Source of the DNA: CAYILR01 sp964364175
Lineage (GTDB): Bacteria; Bdellovibrionota; UBA1018
Reading direction: 5' to 3'
DNA: 64,000 nt
Assembly (NCBI GenBank): GCA_964364175.1
Contig: CAYILR010000003.1
Location: 1-64,000 of the forward strand
The position numbers and the translations under genes were made by a program. The number at the start of each line of letters is the position of its first letter. Position 1 is the first letter of the stretch. Below, in pieces: positions 51,779-60,098 of the stretch. Under the pieces are notes generated by a model, which ran no database searches, was not told where the DNA came from, and saw nothing but the letters and a program-made list of their open reading frames with translations.

Positions 51779-51860
51779 AGATACAGATCGGAGGGATTTG
51801 CTTTTGGCTTAATAAAAACTAACCTCTTTTTGTCGGTTAATCCTTACAAAAATATATGAA

Positions 51861-53168
51861 TTAAAAGCCCTTTAGCCATTGTTCAAGCGGCAGCGCGAGG
51901 CTTTGAGTCCGTTTTTTCTCCGTGGCAGCAGTGATCAAAGTCCCACGGCGAAAAGCCTTCTCCATAACCAGGAAATCTGAATCCTGGATTTGATTTTGGT
52001 ATTTGACCTCAAAGGGATCCTTTAATGATCGAGATTGATCGATCACCAGGAAATCCACCTCTTTTCCGCTCGAGCTTTTCCAAGTGTAGACGTTTCGTGG
52101 GGCGGATAGCCCTTCCCAAAGTCGCTTCTCATAACGGCGCAAGAGCTCTGCGCCCACGATCCATTCCGCTTTCTGAGCATCACTGGGTTTTGGAGCTAGC
52201 CCAAGCCAATAACCAAACTCAGAGATTCCTGGATCAACCCAAATGATTTTCTTATCCTTCTTAAGAGCCACTCGGTTTCTGGATGTGTCAAAAGAAGAAA
52301 TCGTAGCCAGGAGAAAACTGTCCCCCAGAGCGCTCAAATAACGCCGAATGGTTTCTCTGGTCACGCTGGTCTGCTTCGAAAAAGCATCAAAACTGATTGC
52401 AGAAACACCGATGGAGGAAAGCCGCTGCACGATTTCGATGGCAATCCCCCGCTCTAATTTTCTTCTATGTATTTCATAGAAAAATACATCATCAAAAATC
52501 TGGAATCGATCCTGGCTATCGTAGGGAATATTTTTTTGGAGAGATTCAACCACTCCTTCCACCCTGAACGGGAATCCGCCCGACTGCAGGTAAAGATGAG
52601 TCGGCGAGGCTGCATTTTGGATCAAGGGTTGCTGAAGGAACTGTTGATAGCTCATGGGCAGCAACACTCGATCGGGATGAGCGCTCTTGCCACGCCTTCC
52701 AGCCATCCGCTCGGCGCCTGCTTTCAAGTCGTAGGCCGAACTTCCAGTCAAGATCAGGCAGGTGTTCTGCCAAAAACCCAGATCTTTCATTTTTTTGATT
52801 ACCTTTTGCCAACCCACTAGAGAAGTCACTTCGTCAATCAAGAGAACCAATGGATGGTGCTTCTGATCCGCTTCAATCAACAAGGCTTCGGCTTGATCGA
52901 GGGTTCTTAGACCTTCAAAGGTCAGCCAAACAATTTGATGAGGTTGGAATTGCTCTTTTTCAATCATTTCTGCGACTAAAAGCTTCAACGCTACGGTCTT
53001 GCCAGCTCGTCTCGGGCCCCGCAGAGTAAACACGGAATCTGGAAGACATTCTTGGGGTAAAATCGGGCTGGGGCGATACAGAAGAGACGAGTTTTTTACC
53101 CGCTTCAGGTCAGAATCCTGCCAAAGTCCCCCCGTAAACCACCAAGAATTCTCAATAGTTAAGTTCAT
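51861..53168 (-). CDS. AAA-type ATPase, DUF4143 family
   Basis: The 435-residue protein has a Walker A motif (RGPRRAGKT, about 49-57), Walker B (VLLIDEVTSL), a sensor segment ILTGSSAYDL and a helix-turn-helix-like region (FSKQTSVTRETIRRYLSAL). Its C-terminal DUF4143-type domain has SSGKEVDFLV and FEVKY, an E/D...ExK pattern like PD-(D/E)xK nucleases. Members of this family are widespread and of uncertain role, sometimes considered toxin-like or DNA-interacting. It is isolated between the second chemotaxis operon and a decayed kinase. A relative is encoded at 56152. Confidence 0.85.
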   Translation of the reverse strand: MNLTIENSWWFTGGLWQDSDLKRVKNSSLLYRPSPILPQECLPDSVFTLRGPRRAGKTVALKLLVAEMIEKEQFQPHQIVWLTFEGLRTLDQAEALLIEADQKHHPLVLLIDEVTSLVGWQKVIKKMKDLGFWQNTCLILTGSSAYDLKAGAERMAGRRGKSAHPDRVLLPMSYQQFLQQPLIQNAASPTHLYLQSGGFPFRVEGVVESLQKNIPYDSQDRFQIFDDVFFYEIHRRKLERGIAIEIVQRLSSIGVSAISFDAFSKQTSVTRETIRRYLSALGDSFLLATISSFDTSRNRVALKKDKKIIWVDPGISEFGYWLGLAPKPSDAQKAEWIVGAELLRRYEKRLWEGLSAPRNVYTWKSSSGKEVDFLVIDQSRSLKDPFEVKYQNQIQDSDFLVMEKAFRRGTLITAATEKKRTQSLALPLEQWLKGF

Positions 53169-53185
53169 TTTTTGATTATAGCATG

Positions 53186-53677
53186 CTAACGTACCAAAAT
53201 GCCAGGGTTCGTTTTTTTCTCTCGCCGAAGGATTGAATGGCGTAGAGCTGGTTGTGCGTCGGGCATGCTTTTGTTTGCTCTGCTTAACGGCAGCTCAATC
53301 ACAAAACAAGTATTAGGGCAGGAGGAGTCATATTTTAGTTCGCCTTGATGATCTTCAACGATGCCCTTAGAAATGCACAGTCACGGCAGGAATGCTCCCA
53401 TTTTTAGTTTAATTTCATTCGCTTTGAATTTTTCAGAACAAAGGCTAGCGACGTTTTCTAAAATGGTTTTTAATTCAATGGTTTCAAATGGGTCTTTGTC
53501 AGCATTTCGTGAAAATGATCTTAAACCCCGAATGATTTTGGCAATTCGCTCCGAAGTTGCTTCTATCTTTTGCAATTCTTGGATCCCCATCTCCTGGGTA
53601 AACTTTCCGGCTCGAATGAGTTTTAGAAGTTGATTTGACTTTCCTTGTATGATCGCAAGAGGATTATTAACTCGACG
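53186..53677 (-). pseudogene. decayed histidine kinase with internal deletion
   Basis: Read on the minus strand the frame begins inside the HisKA motif (RVNNPLAIIQGKSNQLL, phospho-His lost) and continues through ERIAKIIRGLRSFSRNAD to FKANEIKLKMGAFLP, where a TGA (53381-53383) intervenes. In the same frame it then resumes as GIVEDHQGELKYD...CFVIELPLSR, the very end of the HATPase. N and G boxes are deleted. It is closely similar to the kinase at 8522-9688. A stop (53678-53680) lies immediately upstream. It accounts for the whole 53.2-53.7 kb gap. Confidence 0.8.
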
Positions 53678-53703
53678 CTAAGGAATAGTTATTTGGCTCT
53701 CAG

Positions 53704-54078
53704 TCAAGTCTTAGGTAATAACTGCTTGATCTTATCGATCAGTGCGTCCGAATTGTAAGGTTTTACCATGAACCCGTTGACCAGGCTTTTTAGATTTTCT
53801 AGCGCATCTGCGTCAACATGTGCGCTGGTAACCAAGATCGGAGTTGCATAATTGAATCCACCTTTGTTGGCACGGATGGTTTCGGCCAGAGTGACACCCG
53901 AGCCCTGCTTGAGCTTCAAATCGAGAAGGATGACATCGAATTTTTCATTCCTAATCTTTACAAGAGCATCTGGAACCGAATGTGTGACTCTGCAAATAAA
54001 CTCAGCATCCTGAATGGACTTGGCGACATCCTTCGCGAGTTCTTCTTCATCTTCAATCAGTAAAATTTTTCTATCCAT
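53704..54078 (-). CDS. single-domain response regulator
   Basis: The 124-residue receiver has LLIEDEEE (acidic pocket), phospho-Asp 53 (LLDLKLKQGSG), the switch Ser/Thr (VTSAHVD) and Lys (MVKPYN). It has no output domain. Its stop is about 25 bases from the start of the kinase remnant on the same strand, so it probably lost its cognate kinase when that gene decayed, or it was once fused or coupled to it. The ribosome binding site is weak. Confidence 0.88.
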   Translation of the reverse strand: MDRKILLIEDEEELAKDVAKSIQDAEFICRVTHSVPDALVKIRNEKFDVILLDLKLKQGSGVTLAETIRANKGGFNYATPILVTSAHVDADALENLKSLVNGFMVKPYNSDALIDKIKQLLPKT

Positions 54079-54155
54079 CTGAGCCTGGATGACATTTTAT
54101 AACACTTTCAAAAATACTAAAAGATTTTTTTCAGTCTAATAGGGCGGATTTTTCT

Positions 54156-55151
54156 CTACCTACAAAACTCCAAAACCATCGAACCCCACGAACCCAACGG
54201 ATGCTTCGCCGTCTGCTTGAGATCAAAGTCCATTGAGGCCAGCGCGGATTGGGCTTGAACCACCTCGTCGAGAGTCCAGTTGCGCGACCAGCGCTGGAGC
54301 TTCTCAGCGACGAAGGAATGGACTTTCAGATTTCGGCTGCCATGTGCACGGTCGTATGCTGCAATCGACAGATGCCGCAAATTCCACGCTAGCAATCCCA
54401 TCAACGGCAGGGATTCCTCAGGAGAGGCCGACAACTCCAGCAGTGCTCCCCAAGTTTTTTGTCGCTGACGTGCCAGGAAATGCTCCACGAATTTTTCGGC
54501 ACGTACCGGAGCGGAAACCTCCTGCATGCCATCGACGGAGCCACCATCCCCCATCAGAAAAAGCTTCTCGATCTCGTTCTGCACACGATCCAAGCTCCAG
54601 GGTTCCAACAGACTCAAAACCTGCATGACTTCGGGTTCGAGAGTCAGGCCTCGCGCAGTCACGAATTTGCGAATCCAAAACTCTCGATCGTTCTCGGGAA
54701 TTTCTTCGCAAGCGATGAGAGTTCCTTTTTCTAAATAACTTTTAGAAAATTTCCTACGCCCGTCCCAATCCTTGGAAATCAAAATCGCCACACCGGCCAA
54801 CTCCTTCACCGGCTGAGGAGCTTCCTGCGCCATTTCCAAAAGCACTTCGGGATCCGCCAATGTCTGCGCATCCGTAATCACTGCCAGCCGCGCCCCCCCC
54901 AGCAATGAAGGCATGCGCAGTAGATCCACCACTGCCATCGCTGAATCCAGCTCAGTGGCATCCAGCTTCTCCTCAGAAAACTGCGAGAACGTCCCAGCTC
55001 CCGCATCATCACCCAGAACAGCCGCACGAATCGTGCGCACTGCCTCACGAACCATCCACGACTCACCCCCATAGATCCAGTAGACTGGGCGTACTTTGCC
55101 AGATGTGCTCTTTAAATCTTGCTTCAGTTTGGTGATGTCTATTTTTGGCAT
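54156..55151 (-). CDS. holA: DNA polymerase III subunit delta
   Basis: HolA opens the sliding clamp within the clamp loader. The 331-residue protein has the family features YWIYGGESWMVREAV at the N-terminus, a LGGARLAVITDAQTL strand, WIRKFV and the C-terminal helical domain with LLAWNLRHLSIAAYD and DFDLKQTAKHPLGSWGSMVLE. It lies just downstream of lptE (one base between stop and start), an arrangement conserved in many proteobacteria. Confidence 0.93.
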   Translation of the reverse strand: MPKIDITKLKQDLKSTSGKVRPVYWIYGGESWMVREAVRTIRAAVLGDDAGAGTFSQFSEEKLDATELDSAMAVVDLLRMPSLLGGARLAVITDAQTLADPEVLLEMAQEAPQPVKELAGVAILISKDWDGRRKFSKSYLEKGTLIACEEIPENDREFWIRKFVTARGLTLEPEVMQVLSLLEPWSLDRVQNEIEKLFLMGDGGSVDGMQEVSAPVRAEKFVEHFLARQRQKTWGALLELSASPEESLPLMGLLAWNLRHLSIAAYDRAHGSRNLKVHSFVAEKLQRWSRNWTLDEVVQAQSALASMDFDLKQTAKHPLGSWGSMVLEFCR

Positions 55152-55152
55152 A

Positions 55153-55758
55153 TTAAAACCGATTCAGCATATACTCGTTCAAATCGCCCATCATGCTTTG
55201 GGCCATTTCCTTGAGTGCTCGATCGAACTCACTGTCGTTAATCAGCGGTGATGTCGCACCATACATCCCGATTTGGTTGTTACCCGGAAAATCTCGGACT
55301 CGGCTCAGGCTACCACTCCAAATCTGGGTTCCCATCCCACCCCCTGGATTACGTTTAGCCAAGGTGAAACCGCAATTCAAATTGGCTGTATATCGAATGG
55401 CGGCCTCACGATTGGTCGATCCACGACCCAATGGATAAAGGTTCGAGAACGGCGCAGAGGCAGCGGGAGCATAATCTGCACTGCCCACAGTCCCGCTCAA
55501 AACCGCATCGGCTTCCTTCTCGTCTGTGACCAGCTGAATCCGGCGAAACGAATTGAGCGATTTCACCAGTTCGTTGTAGACGACATTCTCCACCCCCGGC
55601 TTGTAGGTGTTATTGACCAGGGGCTTCACGTAGATTTTGCGGATTCCTTGCTCGTCCAATACGCGTGCGTTGGGATTTTTCGAGTTGTAGAGCGAATAGC
55701 CGCAGGCGCTTTGGAATAAAAGGGCGGCTAGGCTGGAAATTAGTAGAAAACCCCTCAT
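55153..55758 (-). CDS. lptE: LPS-assembly lipoprotein LptE
   Basis: LptE plugs the LptD outer-membrane channel that places LPS on the cell surface. The 201-residue product has a lipoprotein signal with lipobox FQSACGY (Cys at about 19), then IRKIYVKPLVNNTYKPGVENVVYNEL split over two strands and ADAVLSGTV, typical of the LptE/RlpB fold. ATG 55758 is used; the frame also has a TTG at 55764. Synteny with holA supports the call. With hldD it points to a full LPS outer membrane. Confidence 0.9.
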   Translation of the reverse strand: MRGFLLISSLAALLFQSACGYSLYNSKNPNARVLDEQGIRKIYVKPLVNNTYKPGVENVVYNELVKSLNSFRRIQLVTDEKEADAVLSGTVGSADYAPAASAPFSNLYPLGRGSTNREAAIRYTANLNCGFTLAKRNPGGGMGTQIWSGSLSRVRDFPGNNQIGMYGATSPLINDSEFDRALKEMAQSMMGDLNEYMLNRF

Positions 55759-55824
55759 GACCAAAAACTTTTACCTCTGAACCTAAATCCCTGCTAGAAT
55801 ATTCGGAGGATCTGAGGTGCTCAC

Positions 55825-56118
55825 TTGAATTCCATGGTCGATATTTTTAAACGCCTGGCTGAGAAATACCCCGGTTTCGGGCAACGTATGCGTGAGGCTG
55901 GGGCTTTGGGCCGCTGGGACGTCTGCGTCGGTGAGGGCATCGCCAAGCATGCTCGGCCGATTCGCGTGATGGAGCGCATATTATGGGTCGAAGTCGACCA
56001 TCCTGCGTGGAAAACGGAGCTGCTTTTCAGAAAGCGGCAGATTTTGGAGCGCTTGAACCAGCAGGCTGCGGCTGATGAGGCACCTCTGGCGGACATTTTT
56101 TTTACGGATAAAAAGTGA
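55825..56118 (+). CDS. DUF721 (DciA-like) protein
   Basis: The 97-residue protein matches the DUF721 fold: LGRWDVCVGEGIAKHARPIRV, ILWVEVDHPAWKTELLFRKRQILERLN. DciA-type members help load the replicative helicase in bacteria without DnaC, but short DUF721 proteins vary, so the role is not certain. The start is TTG 55825 with GAGG 7 bases upstream; ATG 55834 is an alternative. It is transcribed divergently from lptE-holA. Confidence 0.78.
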   Translation: MNSMVDIFKRLAEKYPGFGQRMREAGALGRWDVCVGEGIAKHARPIRVMERILWVEVDHPAWKTELLFRKRQILERLNQQAAADEAPLADIFFTDKK

Positions 56119-56151
56119 ATTTTAGCGACAAACTGCTTCTAGCGACGTGTT

Positions 56152-57441
56152 TTAAACCAACCAATAAGGCCAGAAGATCACTTGGTCTTTTTTATTCACA
56201 AACGGCGCCCCACCATAAAGAACGACTCCGAAAGGAAGGGACTCGCTGGCGATCAAACTCTTGATCAGGGTCAGATCAATGTCACTGATCGAACGAGTGG
56301 ACTTGACTTCGATGGGCAGTTTTCTTTTGCCGGTTTGAAGAATAAAATCGATCTCACCCGGTGAGTAGCGCACGTTGCTATTGGTGTCGAGTGAATGGGG
56401 TTTGTAGTATCCTAGCTCTGATTTATAAACCGAATTGTAAACCAAATAGCTGAGACGTGCGTGGATTGCGCCTTCGATCCTGGGTCCACGATTGTAATCT
56501 TGCAGTTCACCTGTCAAATACGAAACAATGCCCGGATCCACATATGAAAAAACAGATAGATAGGAGGTCTTCCCCTCCACAAAAAGTACGGGCCTTTTTC
56601 TGACCAAATAACCATGGTTCATCAGTTGATCGACAATCTGATTAATGGAATCTCTGCGTCTGACCCTCGTTTTTTCCATGATGTTTTTGTAAGTAAACTC
56701 AGAGGAATGCAATCGAGCGAGCTCGGCGCGAACCACTTCGGCCATCGAATTGCTTTCAACGGCCATCAGATCGAAGCCTCGCTCGATCGTGAGCCGGATT
56801 TCGCGCAGTTTGGATTCTTCAGAATCAGAAACCAAGGCCAAGGGCAACCCCCCAAAAGTCAGAAACTGCTCAGTGATGCGCGATAAATTTTCTGGCACGT
56901 TGATTTTTGGAATCACTACTTCGTCTATATTTTTACACCGCCATAGAATATCGCCAAACAAAGAGAGATCGTTTGGGGTCGCCCACTGATTTTCGATCGC
57001 CAGCTCTGCCAGGCTGATGGGCAGCATGAGCATTTGATCCGCCCTGCGCTGCAATCTTTTTTTGGCAACAGTGCTGAGGTAGGCTGGATTCGAACCCGAA
57101 ACAATAAAAGAGATTTTTCCTCGATCAAAAGCAATTTTGAGAGCATCAAAAACTTCCTCTGATTTTTGTACTTCGTCGACAAAGACAAAAGCTTTTTTTG
57201 ATGATTTGGAGGAAACGTCTTGGTAAATAAACTGGCTGTTTTCGATCAGCTTTTGCCGAAAGAGGGTGTCATCTCCAGAATAGCTGAACACCTGATGATC
57301 TTTCGAAAGATGCTGAATTAATTTTTCAATGAGGGTGGTTTTTCCGCAGCCAACGACACCACTCAAGATTAGTCCTTTAGGGCGAGAACTTTCTTGATAA
57401 AAAGAAACCAATTTATCTAACAGTTCTCGATAGATGTACAT
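56152..57441 (-). CDS. AAA-type ATPase, DUF4143 family
   Basis: The 429-residue protein has Walker A (GVVGCGKTT, about 29-37), Walker B (FVFVDEVQKS), a sensor-like FIVSGSNPAYL and an HTH-like middle (MEKTRVRRRDSINQIVDQL). The C-terminal DUF4143-type domain has GEIDFIL...LPIEVKS, resembling a PD-(D/E)xK core. It is distantly related to the ATPase at 51861. The ATG follows directly on a large inverted repeat and has no Shine-Dalgarno, so it may be leaderless or repressed at the operator. Confidence 0.85.
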   Translation of the reverse strand: MYIYRELLDKLVSFYQESSRPKGLILSGVVGCGKTTLIEKLIQHLSKDHQVFSYSGDDTLFRQKLIENSQFIYQDVSSKSSKKAFVFVDEVQKSEEVFDALKIAFDRGKISFIVSGSNPAYLSTVAKKRLQRRADQMLMLPISLAELAIENQWATPNDLSLFGDILWRCKNIDEVVIPKINVPENLSRITEQFLTFGGLPLALVSDSEESKLREIRLTIERGFDLMAVESNSMAEVVRAELARLHSSEFTYKNIMEKTRVRRRDSINQIVDQLMNHGYLVRKRPVLFVEGKTSYLSVFSYVDPGIVSYLTGELQDYNRGPRIEGAIHARLSYLVYNSVYKSELGYYKPHSLDTNSNVRYSPGEIDFILQTGKRKLPIEVKSTRSISDIDLTLIKSLIASESLPFGVVLYGGAPFVNKKDQVIFWPYWLV

Positions 57442-57444
57442 CTA

Positions 57445-57518
57445 CTTGTGAAAGTACTGCAATATACGCACTTTCACAAGTTAATTGTCTTAAAATCCGT
57501 ACTTTCACACGTCAATTC
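57445..57518. repeat. inverted and direct repeats upstream of the DUF4143 ATPase
   Basis: CTTGTGAAAGT (57445-57455) and ACTTTCACAAG (57470-57480) are perfect 11-bp inverted repeats ending 3 bases before the ATPase start codon. A third copy of the half-site occurs at 57501-57511. The 18-base stretches at 57470 and 57501 agree at 15 positions, a direct repeat with a 31-base period. Probably an operator for autoregulation. Confidence 0.6.
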
Positions 57519-58066
57519 ATGAAAAAACGAAGAATCCCATAAACCACCAGAACCGTGCCGCCAATCACGACGAACCGAAAGCCCTCCCAATGCATGAGCT
57601 TTTCGAGGGGCGTCTGCTCGGTCGGCGCACCGACTGCATTCACGGCAGGGGGAATGGGGTTGGTCGCGGCAGCAGATGGAGCAGCAACAACAGGTGTAGA
57701 CGGTGCCGCAACTACGGGGTCGGGCACAGAAGCAGGCGCCGCCGCTCCAGTACTGACAAAAGTCGTTACTCCATCGCTGGCTGAGTGCTCCGCGGTGATT
57801 TCAGGATTGGTGATGACGTCCACGCCGTTCAACGTATCGGTCGCATCAGCCGGGCGCGGCAGTACAGACAACAGGCTTGCGGGAGGGTCAATCCCCAGGT
57901 GATTGCGGACCTCGGCGATTTCGTGGACGCTGAACCAATAGGAATTCGCTGGGCAAATCTCGTCATCTGCTTTGAGCTCGCCACCGAGCAGCTTCTGCTT
58001 GATCACTTCTTGGGAAAAAGGACCGGTCAGCTGATTGTCGGTCGTTCGGAGCATCCACAGATCCAT
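57512..58066 (-). CDS. GYF-like domain protein with C-terminal membrane anchor
   Basis: The 184-residue protein starts with a GYF_2-like domain (about 1-60: LWMLRTTDNQLTGPFSQEVIKQKLL, DEICPANSYWFSVHEI), a type that usually binds proline-rich peptides. A long Ala/Pro/Val-rich low-complexity linker (about 85-150) leads to a single C-terminal membrane helix (FVVIGGTVLVVYGILRFF). It would sit in the cytoplasm tethered to the inner membrane. It follows mlaF by about 50 bases. Function unknown. Confidence 0.7.
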   Translation of the reverse strand: MDLWMLRTTDNQLTGPFSQEVIKQKLLGGELKADDEICPANSYWFSVHEIAEVRNHLGIDPPASLLSVLPRPADATDTLNGVDVITNPEITAEHSASDGVTTFVSTGAAAPASVPDPVVAAPSTPVVAAPSAAATNPIPPAVNAVGAPTEQTPLEKLMHWEGFRFVVIGGTVLVVYGILRFFMN

Positions 58067-58117
58067 AATGACTCAAGTATGAACTCGTAGCGCCGGTTTG
58101 GAAAGGGGGTTTTCCTC

Positions 58118-58885
58118 TTAGACCGCTTGCATGGCCTCGACGCTGCGATATTCCGCTTTGAGGAATGCTTGGATCGCTGGGTGATCCGCATTTCTGAAAT
58201 CCTTGGGCTTGCCGCTGAAAACGGTGTGCCCCTGATACAGAAACACAATACGATCCGCTAAAAGCAGCGCGGATGGAATATCGTGGCTCACGACCAGGGA
58301 CGTCAGGCTGAATTCACGCTTTAACTTTTCAATCAACTCATCCACTGTTCCTCGCGTGACGGGATCGAGGCCTGTCGTGGGTTCGTCGTAGAGCAAAACC
58401 GAAGGTTGCCGGATGATTGCGCGAGCGAGCGCAACCCGTTTCTTCATCCCGCCGGAAATCTCGTTAGGAAATTTGTCATAGGGCCCTGGCATGTCGAGAA
58501 TGGACAGGGCTTTCTCTACTTTCTGTTTAATTTCTGATTCGCCGAGCTTTGTATGCTCCCTGAGTGGGAACGCGACGTTCTCAAAAATCGTCATGTCATC
58601 AAAAAGTGCGGAGTTCTGAAAAAGCATCCCGAAGCACATCCGGTGCTCGTACAGTTCCTTGCCATTGAGACGAGAAATCTCTTTGTCTCCGACCCAAACT
58701 TCGCCTTGGTCTGGCTTCAGTAGTCCCAAGATCAATTTCAGGCTCACGGACTTCCCGGTTCCCGACGGTCCCAGCAAATAAGTCAGCTCACCTTTGGGGA
58801 AAGTGAGGTCCACACCCTTGAGAATCTGATCTCGGCCTCCGCGGAATGCTTTGTGAACATTCACCATCCGGATTTCAATCGACAT
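58118..58885 (-). CDS. mlaF: ABC transporter ATP-binding protein, MlaF-type
   Basis: The 255-residue ATPase has Walker A (LGPSGTGKS), Q loop (LFQNSALFDDMT), signature (EISGGMKKRVALARAI), Walker B (VLLYDEPTTGLDP) and an H loop (VVSHD). The SGGMKKR variant and LFQ.SALFD are typical of MlaF/Mkl ATPases that move phospholipids between the membranes with MlaE and MlaD. No mlaE or mlaD is in this window, so the permease partners must be encoded elsewhere. Its start overlaps the alr stop by 11 bases. Confidence 0.88.
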   Translation of the reverse strand: MSIEIRMVNVHKAFRGGRDQILKGVDLTFPKGELTYLLGPSGTGKSVSLKLILGLLKPDQGEVWVGDKEISRLNGKELYEHRMCFGMLFQNSALFDDMTIFENVAFPLREHTKLGESEIKQKVEKALSILDMPGPYDKFPNEISGGMKKRVALARAIIRQPSVLLYDEPTTGLDPVTRGTVDELIEKLKREFSLTSLVVSHDIPSALLLADRIVFLYQGHTVFSGKPKDFRNADHPAIQAFLKAEYRSVEAMQAV

Positions 58886-60098
58886 AGATCCGTTTTACCC
58901 TGTCTGACACCGAAGTCAAAAGTTCATAAGGAATGGTGCCAGCTTCTTTCGACTGCACCCAGGGATCCAAAGGATTACCCAGCATGGTCACCCAATCTCC
59001 TGCCTTCACGGAATCCGGGCACTGGATCGCACAAAGATCCATGCTGACTCGCCCCAAAAGCGGGACACGCTGCTCGCCGACATAAACATGGCCACGTCCA
59101 CTCAAAATCCGGTGCAATCCATCGGCATACCCCATCGCTACCGTTGCAACTCGAGCACCCTGTGAGCCATCCTTGCCCGACACTTTGAAATCCCCACCGT
59201 ATCCCACCTTGTCGCCTGGCTTGAGATTCAAGACTTGTAGCACATGCGATTGCACACTCATCGCAAGCTCAATTCCCCTCGCAGGAGCTTGGGACCAAGG
59301 CACCACGCCGTAGAGCGACAACCCAGGGCGTACGACATCGGTGAATTCCTTGAGCTGCCAGTGTTTCGCGTTCCAAATCGCGCCGCTGTTGGCTAGGTGA
59401 AAATGCGTGGAGGGAAATCGATCGCCGATCGTGCGACGCAATTCAATGAAAAGCTCCATTTGCATTCGGCTCAGGGCGCACTCGGGATCGTCGCTCGATG
59501 CCAGGTGAGAAAATATTCCTGCGGGATGTTCCGTCGCAGAGTGATCCTTGAGATCCTGCAAAATTTTTTTTGCAAAAGAAACCGGCATTCCTAGCCGATT
59601 CATTCCCGTGTTGAATTCCAATTCGTACCTAATTCGCTCGGGCCATCCTTCGCGTCGGAAGCGAACCCAGTTTTCCTCGGATGCAATGACTGGCGTCAGT
59701 CCAAATTTTTCGCAGTACTGGCCTATTTCTTCGGTCCAAGGTGCAGCTCCTGAAAAAACAATAATGGGAGCGATTCGCCCGGAACGCATACCGCGACGTG
59801 AAGAAGAACCTAGCTCTTCGCGAAGCTCGCGTCCTTCTTCCAATGTCGCTACACCGTAGCCGTATAAGCCGGGCTCCGATTGCAATGCACGAGCCACATG
59901 AACCGCTCCGTGACCGTAAGCATTGGCCTTGATCATGGGCAAAATCGAAAGCCCCGGAACTAGGTCCTGAATCGCGTGATAATTGCTGCGAATTGAATTT
60001 AAAGAAACCCGGGCAAAAGTTCTCTCGATGGTTGGCCCATTCTGCTGCTGAGGCGCGCGATCAGGTCGTTGCGGTGGGTGGCGTTGCTGTGCTCTCAT
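58875..60098 (-). CDS. alr: alanine racemase
   Basis: Alr is a PLP enzyme making D-alanine for peptidoglycan. The 407-residue protein has the PLP lysine motif MIKANAYGHGAVHVAR, EFNTGMNRLG, HLASSDDPE, the catalytic Tyr region VGYGGDF, VAMGYADGLHR and GRVSMDL. A Gln/Arg/Pro-rich N-terminal tail of about 24 residues precedes the family start. ATG 60098 has AGGGAC 5 bases upstream and overlaps the preceding gene by 38 bases. Complete. Confidence 0.95.
   Translation of the reverse strand: MRAQQRHPPQRPDRAPQQQNGPTIERTFARVSLNSIRSNYHAIQDLVPGLSILPMIKANAYGHGAVHVARALQSEPGLYGYGVATLEEGRELREELGSSSRRGMRSGRIAPIIVFSGAAPWTEEIGQYCEKFGLTPVIASEENWVRFRREGWPERIRYELEFNTGMNRLGMPVSFAKKILQDLKDHSATEHPAGIFSHLASSDDPECALSRMQMELFIELRRTIGDRFPSTHFHLANSGAIWNAKHWQLKEFTDVVRPGLSLYGVVPWSQAPARGIELAMSVQSHVLQVLNLKPGDKVGYGGDFKVSGKDGSQGARVATVAMGYADGLHRILSGRGHVYVGEQRVPLLGRVSMDLCAIQCPDSVKAGDWVTMLGNPLDPWVQSKEAGTIPYELLTSVSDRVKRIYVD

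Noticed and set aside
57445..57518. Possible short CRISPR-like repeat array
   Set aside because: Only three half-sites of 11 bases with mixed orientation, and no cas genes; an operator is more likely.
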